Assembly (NCBI GenBank): GCA_022565695.1
Contig: JAIUME010000016.1
Coordinates: forward strand, 1-45,023
Length of the DNA: 45,023 nucleotides
Reading direction: 5' to 3'
Origin: Alcanivorax sp.
GTDB taxonomy: Bacteria > Pseudomonadota > Gammaproteobacteria > Pseudomonadales > Alcanivoracaceae
In this document: positions 35,601 through 44,665 of the stretch, in pieces
Layout: each line of letters starts with the position of its first letter
Position numbering within the stretch: position 1 is the first letter of the stretch
Position numbers and translations under genes: made by a program
Notes under the pieces: generated by a model
What the model was told of the DNA's origin: nothing
Seen by the model: the letters and a program-made list of their open reading frames with translations, nothing else
Databases searched by the model: none

Positions 35601-37085
35601 ATGGATTACGCCGTCAGCAATAAAGCCCCCGCTCTCCTGAAAGCCGATTGCCTGGTGGTGGCGCTGGGCAAGGGCGCCACTGACCTGCCCGACACCCTGC
35701 CGGAGGCCACCCGCCAGTTGATCAGCGCCTGCGTCAAAAGCGGCGATTTCACCGGCAAGAAGCAGCAGACCCTGCTGCTGCAACAGCCGCCGGAGCTGAC
35801 TGCCTCGCGCCTGCTGCTGGTGGGCACCGGTGTCGACGGCGAACTGGGCGTACAGGCCTTCCTGCAGCTGACCGCCACCGTGGCCAAGGGCGTGACGGAA
35901 ACCGGGGCCCGCAGCGCCGCCTGGTTGCTGGACAATATTGCCGTGAAAGAACACGACACCACCTGGATCCTGCGTGAAGGCAGCCGTGGCGTGGCGGACA
36001 ACACCTACCGCTATGATGAATATCGCAGCGAAAAACCGTCGGTCCCGGCCCTGAAGCGCTTTACCTTTCTGACCAGTGCCCCGGCCGCCACCGCCAAACA
36101 GGCGCTGGCTGAAGGCACGGCTATCGCAGCGGGCATGGCTCTGGCGAAAGATCTCGGCAACCGCCCCCCGAACGACTGCCACCCCGATTACCTGGTGACC
36201 GTCGCCAAGGCCCTGGTGGCCGAATACCCGGCGCTGAAGCTGAAAACCATCAGCGAGAAGCAGGCTGAGAAGCTCGGCATGGGGGCCTTCTGCTCCGTCG
36301 CCCGGGGCAGTGAGCGTGATGGCCAGATCATGATCTTCGAGTATCACGGCGCCAAAGGTGCCCCCGTGGCACTGGTGGGCAAGGGCATCACCTTTGATAC
36401 CGGCGGCATCTCCCTCAAGCCCGGCGCCGGCATGGATGAAATGAAGTACGACATGTGCGGTGCCGCCAGCGTCTTCGGCACGGTCAAGGCGGTGTGCGAG
36501 ATGCAGCTGCCGGTCAACCTGGTCGCTGTCGTGGTCGCAGCAGAGAACATGCCCGACGGCCGCGCCTCCCGGCCCGGCGATATTGTCCGCACCCTGTCCG
36601 GCCAGACCGTTGAGATCCTCAATACGGACGCCGAAGGCCGGCTGGTGCTGTGCGATGCGCTGACCTATGTGCAACAGAAGTACAAACCCTCTGCCGTTGT
36701 CGACATCGCCACTCTGACCGGCGCCTGCGTCGTGGCATTGGGTTCACACGCCCAGGCCGTGTATGCCAACGATGCCGAACTGGCGGAAGAACTGCTGCTG
36801 GCCGGTGAAGATTGCGGCGACCGGGGCTGGCCCATGCCGCTGTGGGACGATTACCAGGAACAGCTGGACAGTCCCTTCGCCGACATGGCCAATATTGGCG
36901 GCCCCAAGGCCGGTTCCATCACCGCTGCCTGCTTCCTGTCCCGCTTCACCAAAGACGTGAGCTGGGCGCATCTGGATATCGCCGGCACTGCCTGGGTCAG
37001 CGGCGGCAAGCTGAAAGGCGCCACCGGTCGGCCGGTCCCCATGTTGACCCGCTACCTGATGCACCGGGCTGGCAGCGGCGAATGA
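35601..37085 (+). CDS. pepA: Leucyl aminopeptidase PepA
   Basis: PepA is a two-metal aminopeptidase; in E. coli it also binds DNA at cer sites and the carAB promoter. This 494-residue protein has the metal site GKGITFDTGGISLKPG (Lys261 and Asp266) and the signature NTDAEGRL (341-348). The N-terminal domain (residues 1-160) is intact. ATG 35601 has GGAG five bases upstream; the open frame to 35469 crosses the promoter region. holC follows 15 bp later. The pepA-holC-valS order is conserved in gammaproteobacteria. Confidence 0.96.
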   Translation: MDYAVSNKAPALLKADCLVVALGKGATDLPDTLPEATRQLISACVKSGDFTGKKQQTLLLQQPPELTASRLLLVGTGVDGELGVQAFLQLTATVAKGVTETGARSAAWLLDNIAVKEHDTTWILREGSRGVADNTYRYDEYRSEKPSVPALKRFTFLTSAPAATAKQALAEGTAIAAGMALAKDLGNRPPNDCHPDYLVTVAKALVAEYPALKLKTISEKQAEKLGMGAFCSVARGSERDGQIMIFEYHGAKGAPVALVGKGITFDTGGISLKPGAGMDEMKYDMCGAASVFGTVKAVCEMQLPVNLVAVVVAAENMPDGRASRPGDIVRTLSGQTVEILNTDAEGRLVLCDALTYVQQKYKPSAVVDIATLTGACVVALGSHAQAVYANDAELAEELLLAGEDCGDRGWPMPLWDDYQEQLDSPFADMANIGGPKAGSITAACFLSRFTKDVSWAHLDIAGTAWVSGGKLKGATGRPVPMLTRYLMHRAGSGE

Positions 37086-37100
37086 GCCGGCATTACCGTC

Positions 37101-37520
37101 ATGACTGAAGTGCTGTTCTATATCACCGACACCCCCGGCGTGCGGGCCAGCCTGGCCTGGCGCATCGCGGAGAAGGCCTGGCGGCAACAGCGCCAGGTCT
37201 ATATCCACAGTGCCTCGGCGGCTGACGCCGAAGCACTGGATGCGGCCTTCTGGGCACAGCCGGCCCATGGATTCCTGCCCCATGCCCTGCTCGGCACCCC
37301 GGCCGCTGCGGGCAGCCCGGTGGTACTGGGCCACGGCGATAACCCCGGCGAACACCATGATGTACTGATCAACCTCGCTGGCGAGGTCCCGGATTTCTAT
37401 GCGCGCTTCCAGCGCGTGGCCGAAATGATCTGTGGCGACCCCGCCCTGCGGGATCAGGGCCGTGCGCGCTGGAAGTTCTACCGGGAACGCGGCTACCCCG
37501 TCACTGATCACCGTCTTTGA
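37101..37520 (+). CDS. holC: DNA polymerase III chi subunit HolC
   Basis: HolC links the clamp loader to single-strand binding protein at the replication fork. The 139-residue protein has the family's start TEVLFYITDT and an ACR-like core: a Rossmann-type arrangement in which RIAEKAWRQQRQVYIHSAS is followed by FLPHALLGTP and VLINLAGEVPDFYARFQRVAEM. The C-terminal ARWKFYRERGYPV is the usual HolC ending. The ribosome-binding site is weak, so coupling to pepA (15 bp upstream) is likely. Confidence 0.92.
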   Translation: MTEVLFYITDTPGVRASLAWRIAEKAWRQQRQVYIHSASAADAEALDAAFWAQPAHGFLPHALLGTPAAAGSPVVLGHGDNPGEHHDVLINLAGEVPDFYARFQRVAEMICGDPALRDQGRARWKFYRERGYPVTDHRL

Positions 37521-37660
37521 AACAGGCTGTCTTTGGGACAGGATGTGATGCAGGTATCGCTGCCGCATGCAAAGGCTTGTCCTGCGCCCTCCCGTTTGAC
37601 GACAATGGTACTCGGGCGGCCTGACACTGCCGCCATAGCGGGATGACCCAGGGGGTTATT

Positions 37661-38230
37661 GTGAGCAGAGACACCGTTTTCAGCCCGGGCAGTGCCGGCA
37701 AACCCGGCCTGCTGGACGAGCTGGATGACATCCGCAGCCTGCTGGGCGATGCCCTGGATGACGGCGCCCAGGGGCTGCCCGACGATCTGGATATTCCGCT
37801 GCTGGAACCGGAGTCACCGCCGGCCGCGGCAACACGCCCCCGAGCTACCGCCGCTGCCCCGACCGTGTCCAGGCCGACCTCAAAAACACCGCCCGTACCG
37901 CCATCGTCCAGCACCTCTGGCAGCAAACCGGTTGCATCCGGCCCGCTGGAAGACCTGCTGTCCGCGCGCGAAAACCCGTTCCTGCCCCGCCACACCATGG
38001 AACGACTGGCCCAGCATCGTGCCCATACGCCCGAGGGCCTGCGCCCTCCTGCGCCCGCTACTGCAGCCGACAAAGCCACTCTCACCGGCAGCGCCGCGAC
38101 GCCCGCTCGCCCGAGCGACGCCTCGATCCGGGCTGCGGTGGACGAGATCCTGGCGGTCTGGATGCCGCGTATCGAGCGCGAGCTGCGTGACCGGCTGACG
38201 CAGCAACTGCGGGACGGAGACGACGCCTGA
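37661..38230 (+). CDS. Hypothetical protein between holC and valS, disordered linker
   Basis: This 189-residue protein has an unusual layout. An acidic N-terminus (LLDELDDIRSLLGDALDD) is followed by about 110 residues rich in Pro, Ala, Ser and Thr that should be disordered, and the C-terminus is helical and charged (IRAAVDEILAVWMPRIERELRDRL). Genes at this position between holC and valS occur in relatives, and a role tied to the replication or translation genes is not established. I prefer the GTG at 37661, five bases after AGGGGG, over the ATG at 37643, which has no comparable site. The short DELDDIRSLL motif and the terminal helix look like binding elements. Confidence 0.7.
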   Translation: MSRDTVFSPGSAGKPGLLDELDDIRSLLGDALDDGAQGLPDDLDIPLLEPESPPAAATRPRATAAAPTVSRPTSKTPPVPPSSSTSGSKPVASGPLEDLLSARENPFLPRHTMERLAQHRAHTPEGLRPPAPATAADKATLTGSAATPARPSDASIRAAVDEILAVWMPRIERELRDRLTQQLRDGDDA

Positions 38231-38242
38231 GGCCGATCTCTG

Positions 38243-38271
38243 TATAATCGCGGGCTTCGTCGAGCAGCCCG
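38243..38271 (+). promoter_or_regulatory. valS -10 element and leader hairpin
   Basis: TATAAT (38243-38248) is a perfect -10 after the upstream gene's stop, though no good -35 is seen. CGGGCT (38251-38256) and AGCCCG (38266-38271) form a 6-bp stem just downstream, inside the likely short leader of valS. Confidence 0.5.
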
Positions 38272-38287
38272 GGTAACGCCTCAGATC

Positions 38288-41047
38288 ATGGATAAAACGT
38301 ATCAACCTGAAGCCATAGAAAAGCGCTGGTACCAATGCTGGGAAGACGCCGGTTACTTTGCCCCCCAGGGCGAAGGCGAGCCCTTCAGCATCATGATCCC
38401 GCCCCCTAACGTCACCGGCTCCCTGCACATGGGCCATGGCTTCAACAATGCCGTGATGGACACGCTCATCCGCTATCGCCGCATGCAGGGGCGCAACACC
38501 CTGTGGCAGCCCGGCACCGACCACGCTGGCATCGCCACGCAGATGGTGGTGGAGCGCAAGCTGGCAGCAGAAGGCAAGACCCGGCACGATCTGGGCCGCG
38601 ACGCCTTCATCGAGCGTATCTGGGACTGGAAAGCCGAATCCGGCGGCACCATTACCGGCCAGCTGCGCCGGCTGGGCTCCTCCCTCGACTGGTCCCGCGA
38701 GCGCTTTACCATGGACGAAGGTCTGTCCCGCGCCGTGCAGGAAGCCTTTGTGCGCCTGCACGAAGAAGGGCTGATCTACCGGGGCAAACGCCTGGTCAAC
38801 TGGGACCCGACGCTGCATACCGCCATCTCTGATCTGGAAGTGGAAAACCACGAAGAGCAGGGCCACATGTGGCACTTCCGCTACCCGCTCACGGATGGCT
38901 CCGGCCACCTGGTTGTGGCCACCACGCGACCGGAAACCATGCTCGGCGATACCGCTGTGGCGGTGCACCCGGAAGACCCGCGCTACAAGGACATGGTGGG
39001 CAAGACCATCACCCTGCCGCTGGCGAACCGGGAAATCCCGATCATTGCCGATGACTACGTTGATCCTGATTTCGGCTCCGGCTGCGTCAAGATCACCCCG
39101 GCACATGACTTCAATGACTATGACGTCGGCAAGCGCCATCAGCTGCCGATGATCAATATCATGACCGTTGATGCGCGCCTCAATGATGAAGTGCCGGACG
39201 TCTATCGCGGCATGGACCGGCTGGTAGCACGCAAGCAGATCGTCAGCGATCTGGACTCTTTGGGCCTGCTGGAAAAAGTCGACGACCATAAATTGATGGT
39301 CCCGCGTGGCGATCGCTCTGGCGTCATCATCGAGCCCTACCTGACAGACCAGTGGTTCGTGGCCGTGGAAAGCCTGGCCAAACCGGCCATCGACGCCGTC
39401 GAGAACGGCAGCATCCGCTTCGTGCCGAAACAGTACGAGAACATGTACTTTTCCTGGATGCGTGATCTGCAGGACTGGTGTATTTCACGGCAGCTGTGGT
39501 GGGGGCATCGCATTCCCGCCTGGTACGACGACGCCGGCAATGTCTATGTCGGCCGCAGCGAGGCCGAGGTGCGCGACAAACACCAGCTCGGCGACACGCC
39601 GCTGCAACAGGATGACGACGTACTCGACACCTGGTTCAGTTCCGCCCTGTGGACCTTCTCCACGCTGGGCTGGCCGGACAAGACGCCGGAGCTGGCCACC
39701 TTCCATCCCAGCAGCGTGCTGGTCACCGGCTTCGACATCATTTTCTTCTGGGTCGCCCGGATGATCATGATGACGCTGAAATTCACCGGCGATGTGCCAT
39801 TCAAGACGGTGTATGTACACGGTCTGGTGCGTGATGCCGAAGGCCAGAAGATGTCCAAGTCCAAAGGCAACGTGCTGGACCCGCTGGACCTGATCGACGG
39901 CATCAGCCTGGACGATCTGCTGGCCAAACGCACCGGCGGGCTGATGCAGCCGCAGATGGCCAGCCGCATCGACAAACAGACGCGCAAGGAATTCCCCGAC
40001 GGCATTGCCGCCTATGGCACCGACGCGCTGCGTTTCACTTTCCTGTCGCTGGCCGCCACGGGCCGGGACATCAAGTGGGACATGGGCCGCATCGAAGGCT
40101 TCCGCAACTTCTGCAACAAGATCTGGAATGCCGCGCGCTACGTGGTCATGAACACCGAAGACCAGGACTGCGGGCTGGACGGCGAGGTCGAGCTTGGCCT
40201 GGCCGATCGCTGGATCATTTCAGCACTGCAACGGGCGGAAAAGGAGATCAGCGAATCGCTGGATCAGTTCCGCTTTGATCAGGCCTCCCACGCCGCCTAT
40301 GAATTCATCTGGAATGAATACTGCGACTGGTATCTGGAGCTGTCCAAGCCCGTACTCTATGGCGATGACTACAGCGAAGCGCGCAAGCGCGGCACGCGCC
40401 GCACCCTGCTGCGCGTGCTGGAAACCCTGTTGCGGCTGGCGCACCCCTTCATGCCGTTTATCACGGAAGAAATCTGGCAGCGCATTGCCCCGCTGGCCGG
40501 TCGTGGCGGCGACAGCATCATGCTGCAAGCCTACCCGGAAGCGAACCCGGACAAGATCGACGCCGAGGCCGAAGCCGATATTCGCTGGATCCGGGATGTC
40601 ATTACCGCTGTGCGCAACATCCGCGGCGAGATGAACATTCCGCCCGGCAAGGCGCTGGACGTGTACCTGCACAACGGCGACGCCACGGATCAGGCGCGCG
40701 TCGAGGCCAACCGTGGCTTCCTGTGCAAGCTGGCCCGGCTGTCGTCCATCACGATGCTGTCGGCCGAAGACTCCGCACCACCGTCAGCCACGCAGCTCGT
40801 GGGGCGTATGGAATTGCTGGTGCCCATGGCCGGTCTGATCGACAAGGACAAGGAGATGGCGCGCCTGGGCAAGGAAGTGGAAAAGCTCCAGACTGACGTG
40901 GCACGTTGCGAAGGCAAACTCAAGAACCCGGCGTTTGTCGACAAGGCACCCGATGCCGTGGTGGACAAGGAGCGCGCCAAGGCGGCCGATCTGCGCTCGG
41001 CCCTCGCGCGCCTGGAAGAGCAGCTGGAAAAGATCAAGTACATGTGA
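38288..41047 (+). CDS. valS: Valyl-tRNA synthetase
   Basis: ValS joins valine to its tRNA. The 919-residue class I enzyme has the HIGH-type motif HMGH (47-50) in [15 protein letters not shown], the KMSKS motif at 521-525 ([13 protein letters not shown]), an editing domain with [13 protein letters not shown], and an anticodon-binding region with [11 protein letters not shown]. The last 60 residues form a C-terminal coiled coil ([18 protein letters not shown]). E. coli ValS is slightly longer (about 950). ATG 38288 begins [19 protein letters not shown]. The TetR gene 32 bp downstream may be read with it. Confidence 0.98.
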   Translation: MDKTYQPEAIEKRWYQCWEDAGYFAPQGEGEPFSIMIPPPNVTGSLHMGHGFNNAVMDTLIRYRRMQGRNTLWQPGTDHAGIATQMVVERKLAAEGKTRHDLGRDAFIERIWDWKAESGGTITGQLRRLGSSLDWSRERFTMDEGLSRAVQEAFVRLHEEGLIYRGKRLVNWDPTLHTAISDLEVENHEEQGHMWHFRYPLTDGSGHLVVATTRPETMLGDTAVAVHPEDPRYKDMVGKTITLPLANREIPIIADDYVDPDFGSGCVKITPAHDFNDYDVGKRHQLPMINIMTVDARLNDEVPDVYRGMDRLVARKQIVSDLDSLGLLEKVDDHKLMVPRGDRSGVIIEPYLTDQWFVAVESLAKPAIDAVENGSIRFVPKQYENMYFSWMRDLQDWCISRQLWWGHRIPAWYDDAGNVYVGRSEAEVRDKHQLGDTPLQQDDDVLDTWFSSALWTFSTLGWPDKTPELATFHPSSVLVTGFDIIFFWVARMIMMTLKFTGDVPFKTVYVHGLVRDAEGQKMSKSKGNVLDPLDLIDGISLDDLLAKRTGGLMQPQMASRIDKQTRKEFPDGIAAYGTDALRFTFLSLAATGRDIKWDMGRIEGFRNFCNKIWNAARYVVMNTEDQDCGLDGEVELGLADRWIISALQRAEKEISESLDQFRFDQASHAAYEFIWNEYCDWYLELSKPVLYGDDYSEARKRGTRRTLLRVLETLLRLAHPFMPFITEEIWQRIAPLAGRGGDSIMLQAYPEANPDKIDAEAEADIRWIRDVITAVRNIRGEMNIPPGKALDVYLHNGDATDQARVEANRGFLCKLARLSSITMLSAEDSAPPSATQLVGRMELLVPMAGLIDKDKEMARLGKEVEKLQTDVARCEGKLKNPAFVDKAPDAVVDKERAKAADLRSALARLEEQLEKIKYM

Positions 41048-41079
41048 GCCTGCCACGGCAGGCGCGACAACAGGAAACG

Positions 41080-41670
41080 ATGATGGGGCAGCAGGCCACG
41101 GACCAACGACGGGAAAGGATTCTCAGCGCGGCACGGGAGGTGTTTGCCCGGGAAGGATTTCGCGTTGCGGAAGTGAAGACCATTGCCCAGACTGCCGGGG
41201 TCGGCAAGGCCACCATCTACAAGTTCTTCGAGTCCAAGGAACAGCTGTTGCTGGTGATCGTCGAAGAGAATCTCAACCAGCTTCGCGATCTGGCACTGCG
41301 TCAGCTGCTCAACGACGGGCCGCCTCTGGACCGTCTGGAGGGCGCCTGTCGGGCCATCGCCCGCTTCATTGCGGGCAACCAGGCGTTTACCCGGGTGCTG
41401 GTGCAGGAGGCGGGCGAGTTTGCCGGCGAGATACAGCGGCGCCATCTGGCGCTGGTCGAACAGAATATGCCCATCGCCGAGGCCTTCTTCAGCGCCCTGC
41501 GTGAAGACGGTTATTTCGTGGCACTGGATGCCCGTGCCACCATGCAACTGATGATGAACCTGATAATGGGCACCGCCTACACCTGGTCACTTACCGGCCA
41601 GGGCAATCTTGAGGAGCAAGCGGTCACCTACCTGCGTGTGCTGGTAGCTGGCCTGCGCAACCCTCTTTGA
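41080..41670 (+). CDS. TetR-family transcriptional regulator
   Basis: This 196-residue regulator has an N-terminal TetR helix-turn-helix, REVFAREGFRVAEVKTIAQ then AGVGKATIYKFFESKEQLL, and a C-terminal ligand/dimer region with LVQEAGEFAGEIQRRH. The AcrR-like C-terminal pattern is common in regulators of efflux or lipid genes, but no ligand can be named. ATG 41080 or 41083 both follow AGGA; the open frame extending to 40906 is a reading of valS. The lipoprotein gene starts 31 bp after its stop and may be its target. Confidence 0.85.
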   Translation: MMGQQATDQRRERILSAAREVFAREGFRVAEVKTIAQTAGVGKATIYKFFESKEQLLLVIVEENLNQLRDLALRQLLNDGPPLDRLEGACRAIARFIAGNQAFTRVLVQEAGEFAGEIQRRHLALVEQNMPIAEAFFSALREDGYFVALDARATMQLMMNLIMGTAYTWSLTGQGNLEEQAVTYLRVLVAGLRNPL

Positions 41671-41701
41671 CGCTCGTCCATGACTCTCACTGCGGAGTAC
41701 C

Positions 41702-42574
41702 ATGATGAACAGCCTGCGCCTGCAACACTCGCCGTCCCGAAATACCCTGTCCCGACGCACCCCACTACTGCTGGCCGCGACACTTCTTTTGTCCGCGACC
41801 CTGCTCCTCGGCGCCTGCCAGAATGGGGCACAGCACGCCGACCCCATTACTGCTGCCACACAAGGTGAGCACCGTACTGCAGCCTTCGTCGCGCGGGATG
41901 TCTGGCGGCACCCTGTCGAGACACTGACCTTCTTCGACATCGAGCCGGACATGACGGTGGTGGAAATCTGGCCTGGCGCTGGCTGGTACACAGAAATCCT
42001 GGCGCCGCTGCTGCGCGATCAGGGCAAGCTGTACGCCGCGCACTTTGATCCGGACACCCCGGTGCCCTTCTTCCGGCGCTCACTGGTTGCCTACCAGGAC
42101 AAGCTGGCAGAGCGCCCCGCAATCTACGACCAGGTTACCCTCACCGTTCTCGCACCACCGGCGCACACCGCCATTGCCCCGCCTGCCAGCGCCGACCGGG
42201 TGCTGACCTTCCGCAATGTGCACAACTGGGCCAGCGCCGGCAGTGCAGAGGCCGCATTCAGTGCTTTCCATGCGGCACTACGCCCCGGCGGCATCCTGGG
42301 TGTTGTCGAACACCGGGCACCCTCGGGCCGCAGTCTGGATGAGCAGATCGCGTCCGGCTACATGACCGAGGAGTATGTGGTTGCGCTGGCGGAAGCTGCC
42401 GGGTTCGAGTTACTGGAGAGCAGCGAGATCAATGCCAACCCTGCGGACAGCGCCGATCACCCGGAAGGCGTCTGGACCTTGCCTCCCAGCCTGCGCCTGG
42501 GTGACACGGACCGGGAGCACTACCTGGCAATCGGGGAAAGTGACCGGATGACGCTGAAATTCAGGAAGCCCTGA
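41702..42574 (+). CDS. Lipoprotein with class I methyltransferase fold
   Basis: This 290-residue protein pairs a lipoprotein signal with a SAM-methyltransferase-like domain. Basic residues are followed by a hydrophobic stretch and the lipobox LLLGAC, so Cys39 should be lipidated outside the cytoplasm. The domain has VVEIWPGAGWYTEILAPLL (86-104, equivalent to the SAM-binding motif, with Trp and Pro in place of the usual D/E-x-G), ADRVLTFRNVHNW, and ALRPGGILGVVEHRAP. Exported methyltransferase-fold proteins are known as predicted methyltransferases (COG4798-like), although SAM is not expected in the periplasm. It could be inactive or bind another ligand. ATG 41702 follows GGAG; ATG 41705 is also possible. 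Confidence 0.8.
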   Translation: MMNSLRLQHSPSRNTLSRRTPLLLAATLLLSATLLLGACQNGAQHADPITAATQGEHRTAAFVARDVWRHPVETLTFFDIEPDMTVVEIWPGAGWYTEILAPLLRDQGKLYAAHFDPDTPVPFFRRSLVAYQDKLAERPAIYDQVTLTVLAPPAHTAIAPPASADRVLTFRNVHNWASAGSAEAAFSAFHAALRPGGILGVVEHRAPSGRSLDEQIASGYMTEEYVVALAEAAGFELLESSEINANPADSADHPEGVWTLPPSLRLGDTDREHYLAIGESDRMTLKFRKP

Positions 42575-42604
42575 ACAACAGGCACCGAGAGCGGCGCCCC
42601 CTGG

Positions 42605-43303
42605 TCAGGCGGCCGGGGAAGCCGGCCCGAGCAGGGCTTCGTCAGCCTCACCCAGCACCACGGCCTCGGCAATACCGGTCATGACCCGTTTGCAGCGGGT
42701 GACCTCTGCGTCACTCAGCTTGCCGTCAGCCAGCAGGTAAATGGAGTAGTTCTCCAGACTCCAGAGCAAGGTGCGTAGCACCAGCGGATCAAAGCGCTTG
42801 CCGATCAGCCGGTGGATCTCTTTTGCCAGAATCTCTACGGCCAGATTCTGGCCATTCTCCCGGTACGGGGCCAACGCCGAACCCGAACGGCGGGCCTCTT
42901 CCATCATCAGACGGATCACCGGCCCCATGCTGACGTGGTATTCAAAGTAGATATCGGTGGTGTTGCGGATGATGTCCCGGACCGTGTTCGAGCGGTTCAC
43001 CTGCTGCTGGAAGCGCAGGATCATGTTCTCCACAAAGATCCGGTAGATGTTTTCCAGCACATCCACCTTGTTCCGGAAGTACTTGTAGAAGGTGCGCCGG
43101 GAGATGTTCGCCGCATCCAGCAGATGCTGTACCGTGGTCCGGTGCAGGCCGCGCTGGGCAAAGACCGCCATGGAGTGGATCAGTATCTCCGCCCGCGCCT
43201 GGGAACGCTGCACACTGCGATCCTGACCCTGATACGCATCTAGAACCTGATTCACCACCTCGCGAATCGCGTCGAGATCCTGGTTTGACTTGAACTCCAT
43301 CAT
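42605..43303 (-). CDS. TetR-family transcriptional regulator
   Basis: This 232-residue regulator has a longer-than-usual hydrophilic N-terminus (about 35 residues) before the helix-turn-helix, which contains HSMAVFAQRGLHRTTVQHLL and AANISRRTFYKYFRNKVDVL. The C-terminal region is helical with an Arg-rich segment (RLIGKRFDPLVLR). ATG 43303 is preferred over the next codon's ATG at 43300, as both are adjacent. It converges with the lipoprotein gene, leaving 30 bp between the stops, and diverges from the DUF4382 gene across a 140-bp region with an inverted repeat. Confidence 0.85.
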   Translation of the reverse strand: MMEFKSNQDLDAIREVVNQVLDAYQGQDRSVQRSQARAEILIHSMAVFAQRGLHRTTVQHLLDAANISRRTFYKYFRNKVDVLENIYRIFVENMILRFQQQVNRSNTVRDIIRNTTDIYFEYHVSMGPVIRLMMEEARRSGSALAPYRENGQNLAVEILAKEIHRLIGKRFDPLVLRTLLWSLENYSIYLLADGKLSDAEVTRCKRVMTGIAEAVVLGEADEALLGPASPAA

Positions 43304-43358
43304 GACTCACAACAGCTGGCCGCAGTGGTGCAAAGCTTAACCAACCGTGAACAGGGCG

Positions 43359-43373
43359 TAAACAGAGAGTTTA
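43359..43373. promoter_or_regulatory. Inverted repeat in the TetR/DUF4382 divergent region
   Basis: TAAAC (43359-43363) and GTTTA (43369-43373) are perfect inverted arms around AGAGA. The site lies between the divergent TetR gene and DUF4382 gene and could be the regulator's operator, but short AT-rich arms can arise by chance. Confidence 0.25.
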
Positions 43374-43443
43374 TCCTTTCTCCCGCCACTACAGCCCGCG
43401 CGCCTTATTCGCTACACTCCGGGAACCATCGGGAGACAAGATC

Positions 43444-44406
43444 ATGTGGATGCAGTACCTGCCCCTCGGGGTCATTGCCATTGTCGGTGCCATTGCCTCA
43501 GACGGCTGCGATCTGAAAGTCGGCAGCCAGGGCAGCGGTGACGCCAGCTTTGCCATCACCGACGCCCCTGCCGATGACGTGGATCGCGTGCGCCTGACGG
43601 TGACGGCGATCCACCTGGGCTACGACCGCGGCACCGAACGCCTGACACTGGATCCGCCGGTGGTGGTCAATAACCTGCTGGAACTGCAAGGCAGCCAATC
43701 CCAGATATTGTTCCCGCTGGATGAGATTCGGGCCGGCGACTATGAATGGCTGCGGTTGTTCATCTCGGAACGAGACGGTGACTCAGAAGTACGTACTCGC
43801 GATACCGGCGGCACCCTGCCCCTGCGCCTGGGCACCGATGCCCCCGGCACCAGCGATCGCTACCTTCAATTGACCCGCGATTTTCGCATCGAGCCCAATG
43901 AGAGCAACCGGCTCACCATCGACCTTGATTTGCGACGCGCCCTGCTGAAACCCTCCGGCGAGGACTTTTATCTGCTGCGCCCTGCAATGCGGCTGGTAAA
44001 CAACGACAAGAGCGGCATCATTGAAGGCACTGTCAGTAACGGCCTGATCAATACCAGCTCTTGCACCAGCGATCTGGCTGCCGATGAGGGGCGTGGTCTC
44101 GGCAATGCGGTCTATCTGTATGAAGGCAGCAACCGGACACCGGGGGATATACATGTCAACGCCCAGGGGCAACCTGTTGGCACACGCCTGAACCCGATCA
44201 CCACTGCCGACGTGCGCATGAACCTCACCAACAGCACCTACGAATTCGAAATCGGCTTTGTTCCGCAGGGCACCTATACCCTGGCCTTCACATGTCGATC
44301 GCTGGGTGACAGACCCAATGCCCAGGATACCAATGTCACCTTCCTGAAAGTGACCAACGTCACCGTTGCGGCAGGGGAAACACGGACCATCAACCTGACT
44401 AACTGA
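43444..44406 (+). CDS. DUF4382-type exported protein
   Basis: This 320-residue protein has a short hydrophobic N-terminus (LPLGVIAIVGAIA) and a Cys at 22, but the lipobox is atypical (ASDGC), so secretion or lipidation is uncertain. Residues 34-165 match the DUF4382 pattern: ASFAITDAPADDVDRVRLTV followed by LLELQGSQSQILFP and GDYEWLRLFIS. The C-terminal part (about 195-320) looks like a carboxypeptidase-regulatory-like beta-sandwich, with IIEGTVSNGLI and PQGTYTLAFTC, ending in VTVAAGETRTINLTN. Members are usually extracytoplasmic and of unknown role. ATG 43444 has GGGAG upstream. Confidence 0.8.
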   Translation: MWMQYLPLGVIAIVGAIASDGCDLKVGSQGSGDASFAITDAPADDVDRVRLTVTAIHLGYDRGTERLTLDPPVVVNNLLELQGSQSQILFPLDEIRAGDYEWLRLFISERDGDSEVRTRDTGGTLPLRLGTDAPGTSDRYLQLTRDFRIEPNESNRLTIDLDLRRALLKPSGEDFYLLRPAMRLVNNDKSGIIEGTVSNGLINTSSCTSDLAADEGRGLGNAVYLYEGSNRTPGDIHVNAQGQPVGTRLNPITTADVRMNLTNSTYEFEIGFVPQGTYTLAFTCRSLGDRPNAQDTNVTFLKVTNVTVAAGETRTINLTN

Positions 44407-44435
44407 TCTGACTGATGCTGATCTGACTCATGACG

Positions 44436-44462
44436 GCTGGCCGCTGCGCTCAAGCGGCCAGC
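44436..44462. terminator. Convergent-gene hairpin enclosing the DUF2061 stop
   Basis: GCTGGCCGCT (44436-44445) and AGCGGCCAGC (44453-44462) form a perfect 10-bp stem with a 7-base loop. The stop codon of the minus-strand DUF2061 gene (44450-44452) is in that loop. It separates convergent genes and probably terminates both. No T run follows on either side. Confidence 0.6.
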
Positions 44463-44665
44463 ATATCGTCACTGCCCCCACCCTCACGACCCTTCCGGTC
44501 GCGTATCCGTAACCAGACCTTCTCGTGGAAGTGGTACGCCACGGTGTTGACCAGCGGCTCAACCAACGCCACTGCGCCGCCAATCATCCAGTCACCTGTC
44601 ATGGCCCAGACGACCAGAAAGGCGACAACGATGTGCATGACTCCGAAACTGGCTGTCTTGATCAT
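44450..44665 (-). CDS. DUF2061 small membrane protein
   Basis: This 71-residue protein matches the DUF2061 family by its start MIKTASFGVMHIVVAFLVVW, the GDWMIGGAVALVEPLVNTVAYHFHEKVW segment split over two membrane helices, and its length. The family is of unknown function. The C-terminus (DRKGREGGGSDDMLAA) is hydrophilic. ATG 44665 has GGAG about nine bases upstream. It converges with the DUF4382 gene and has a 3' end folded into a strong hairpin. Confidence 0.85.
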   Translation of the reverse strand: MIKTASFGVMHIVVAFLVVWAMTGDWMIGGAVALVEPLVNTVAYHFHEKVWLRIRDRKGREGGGSDDMLAA

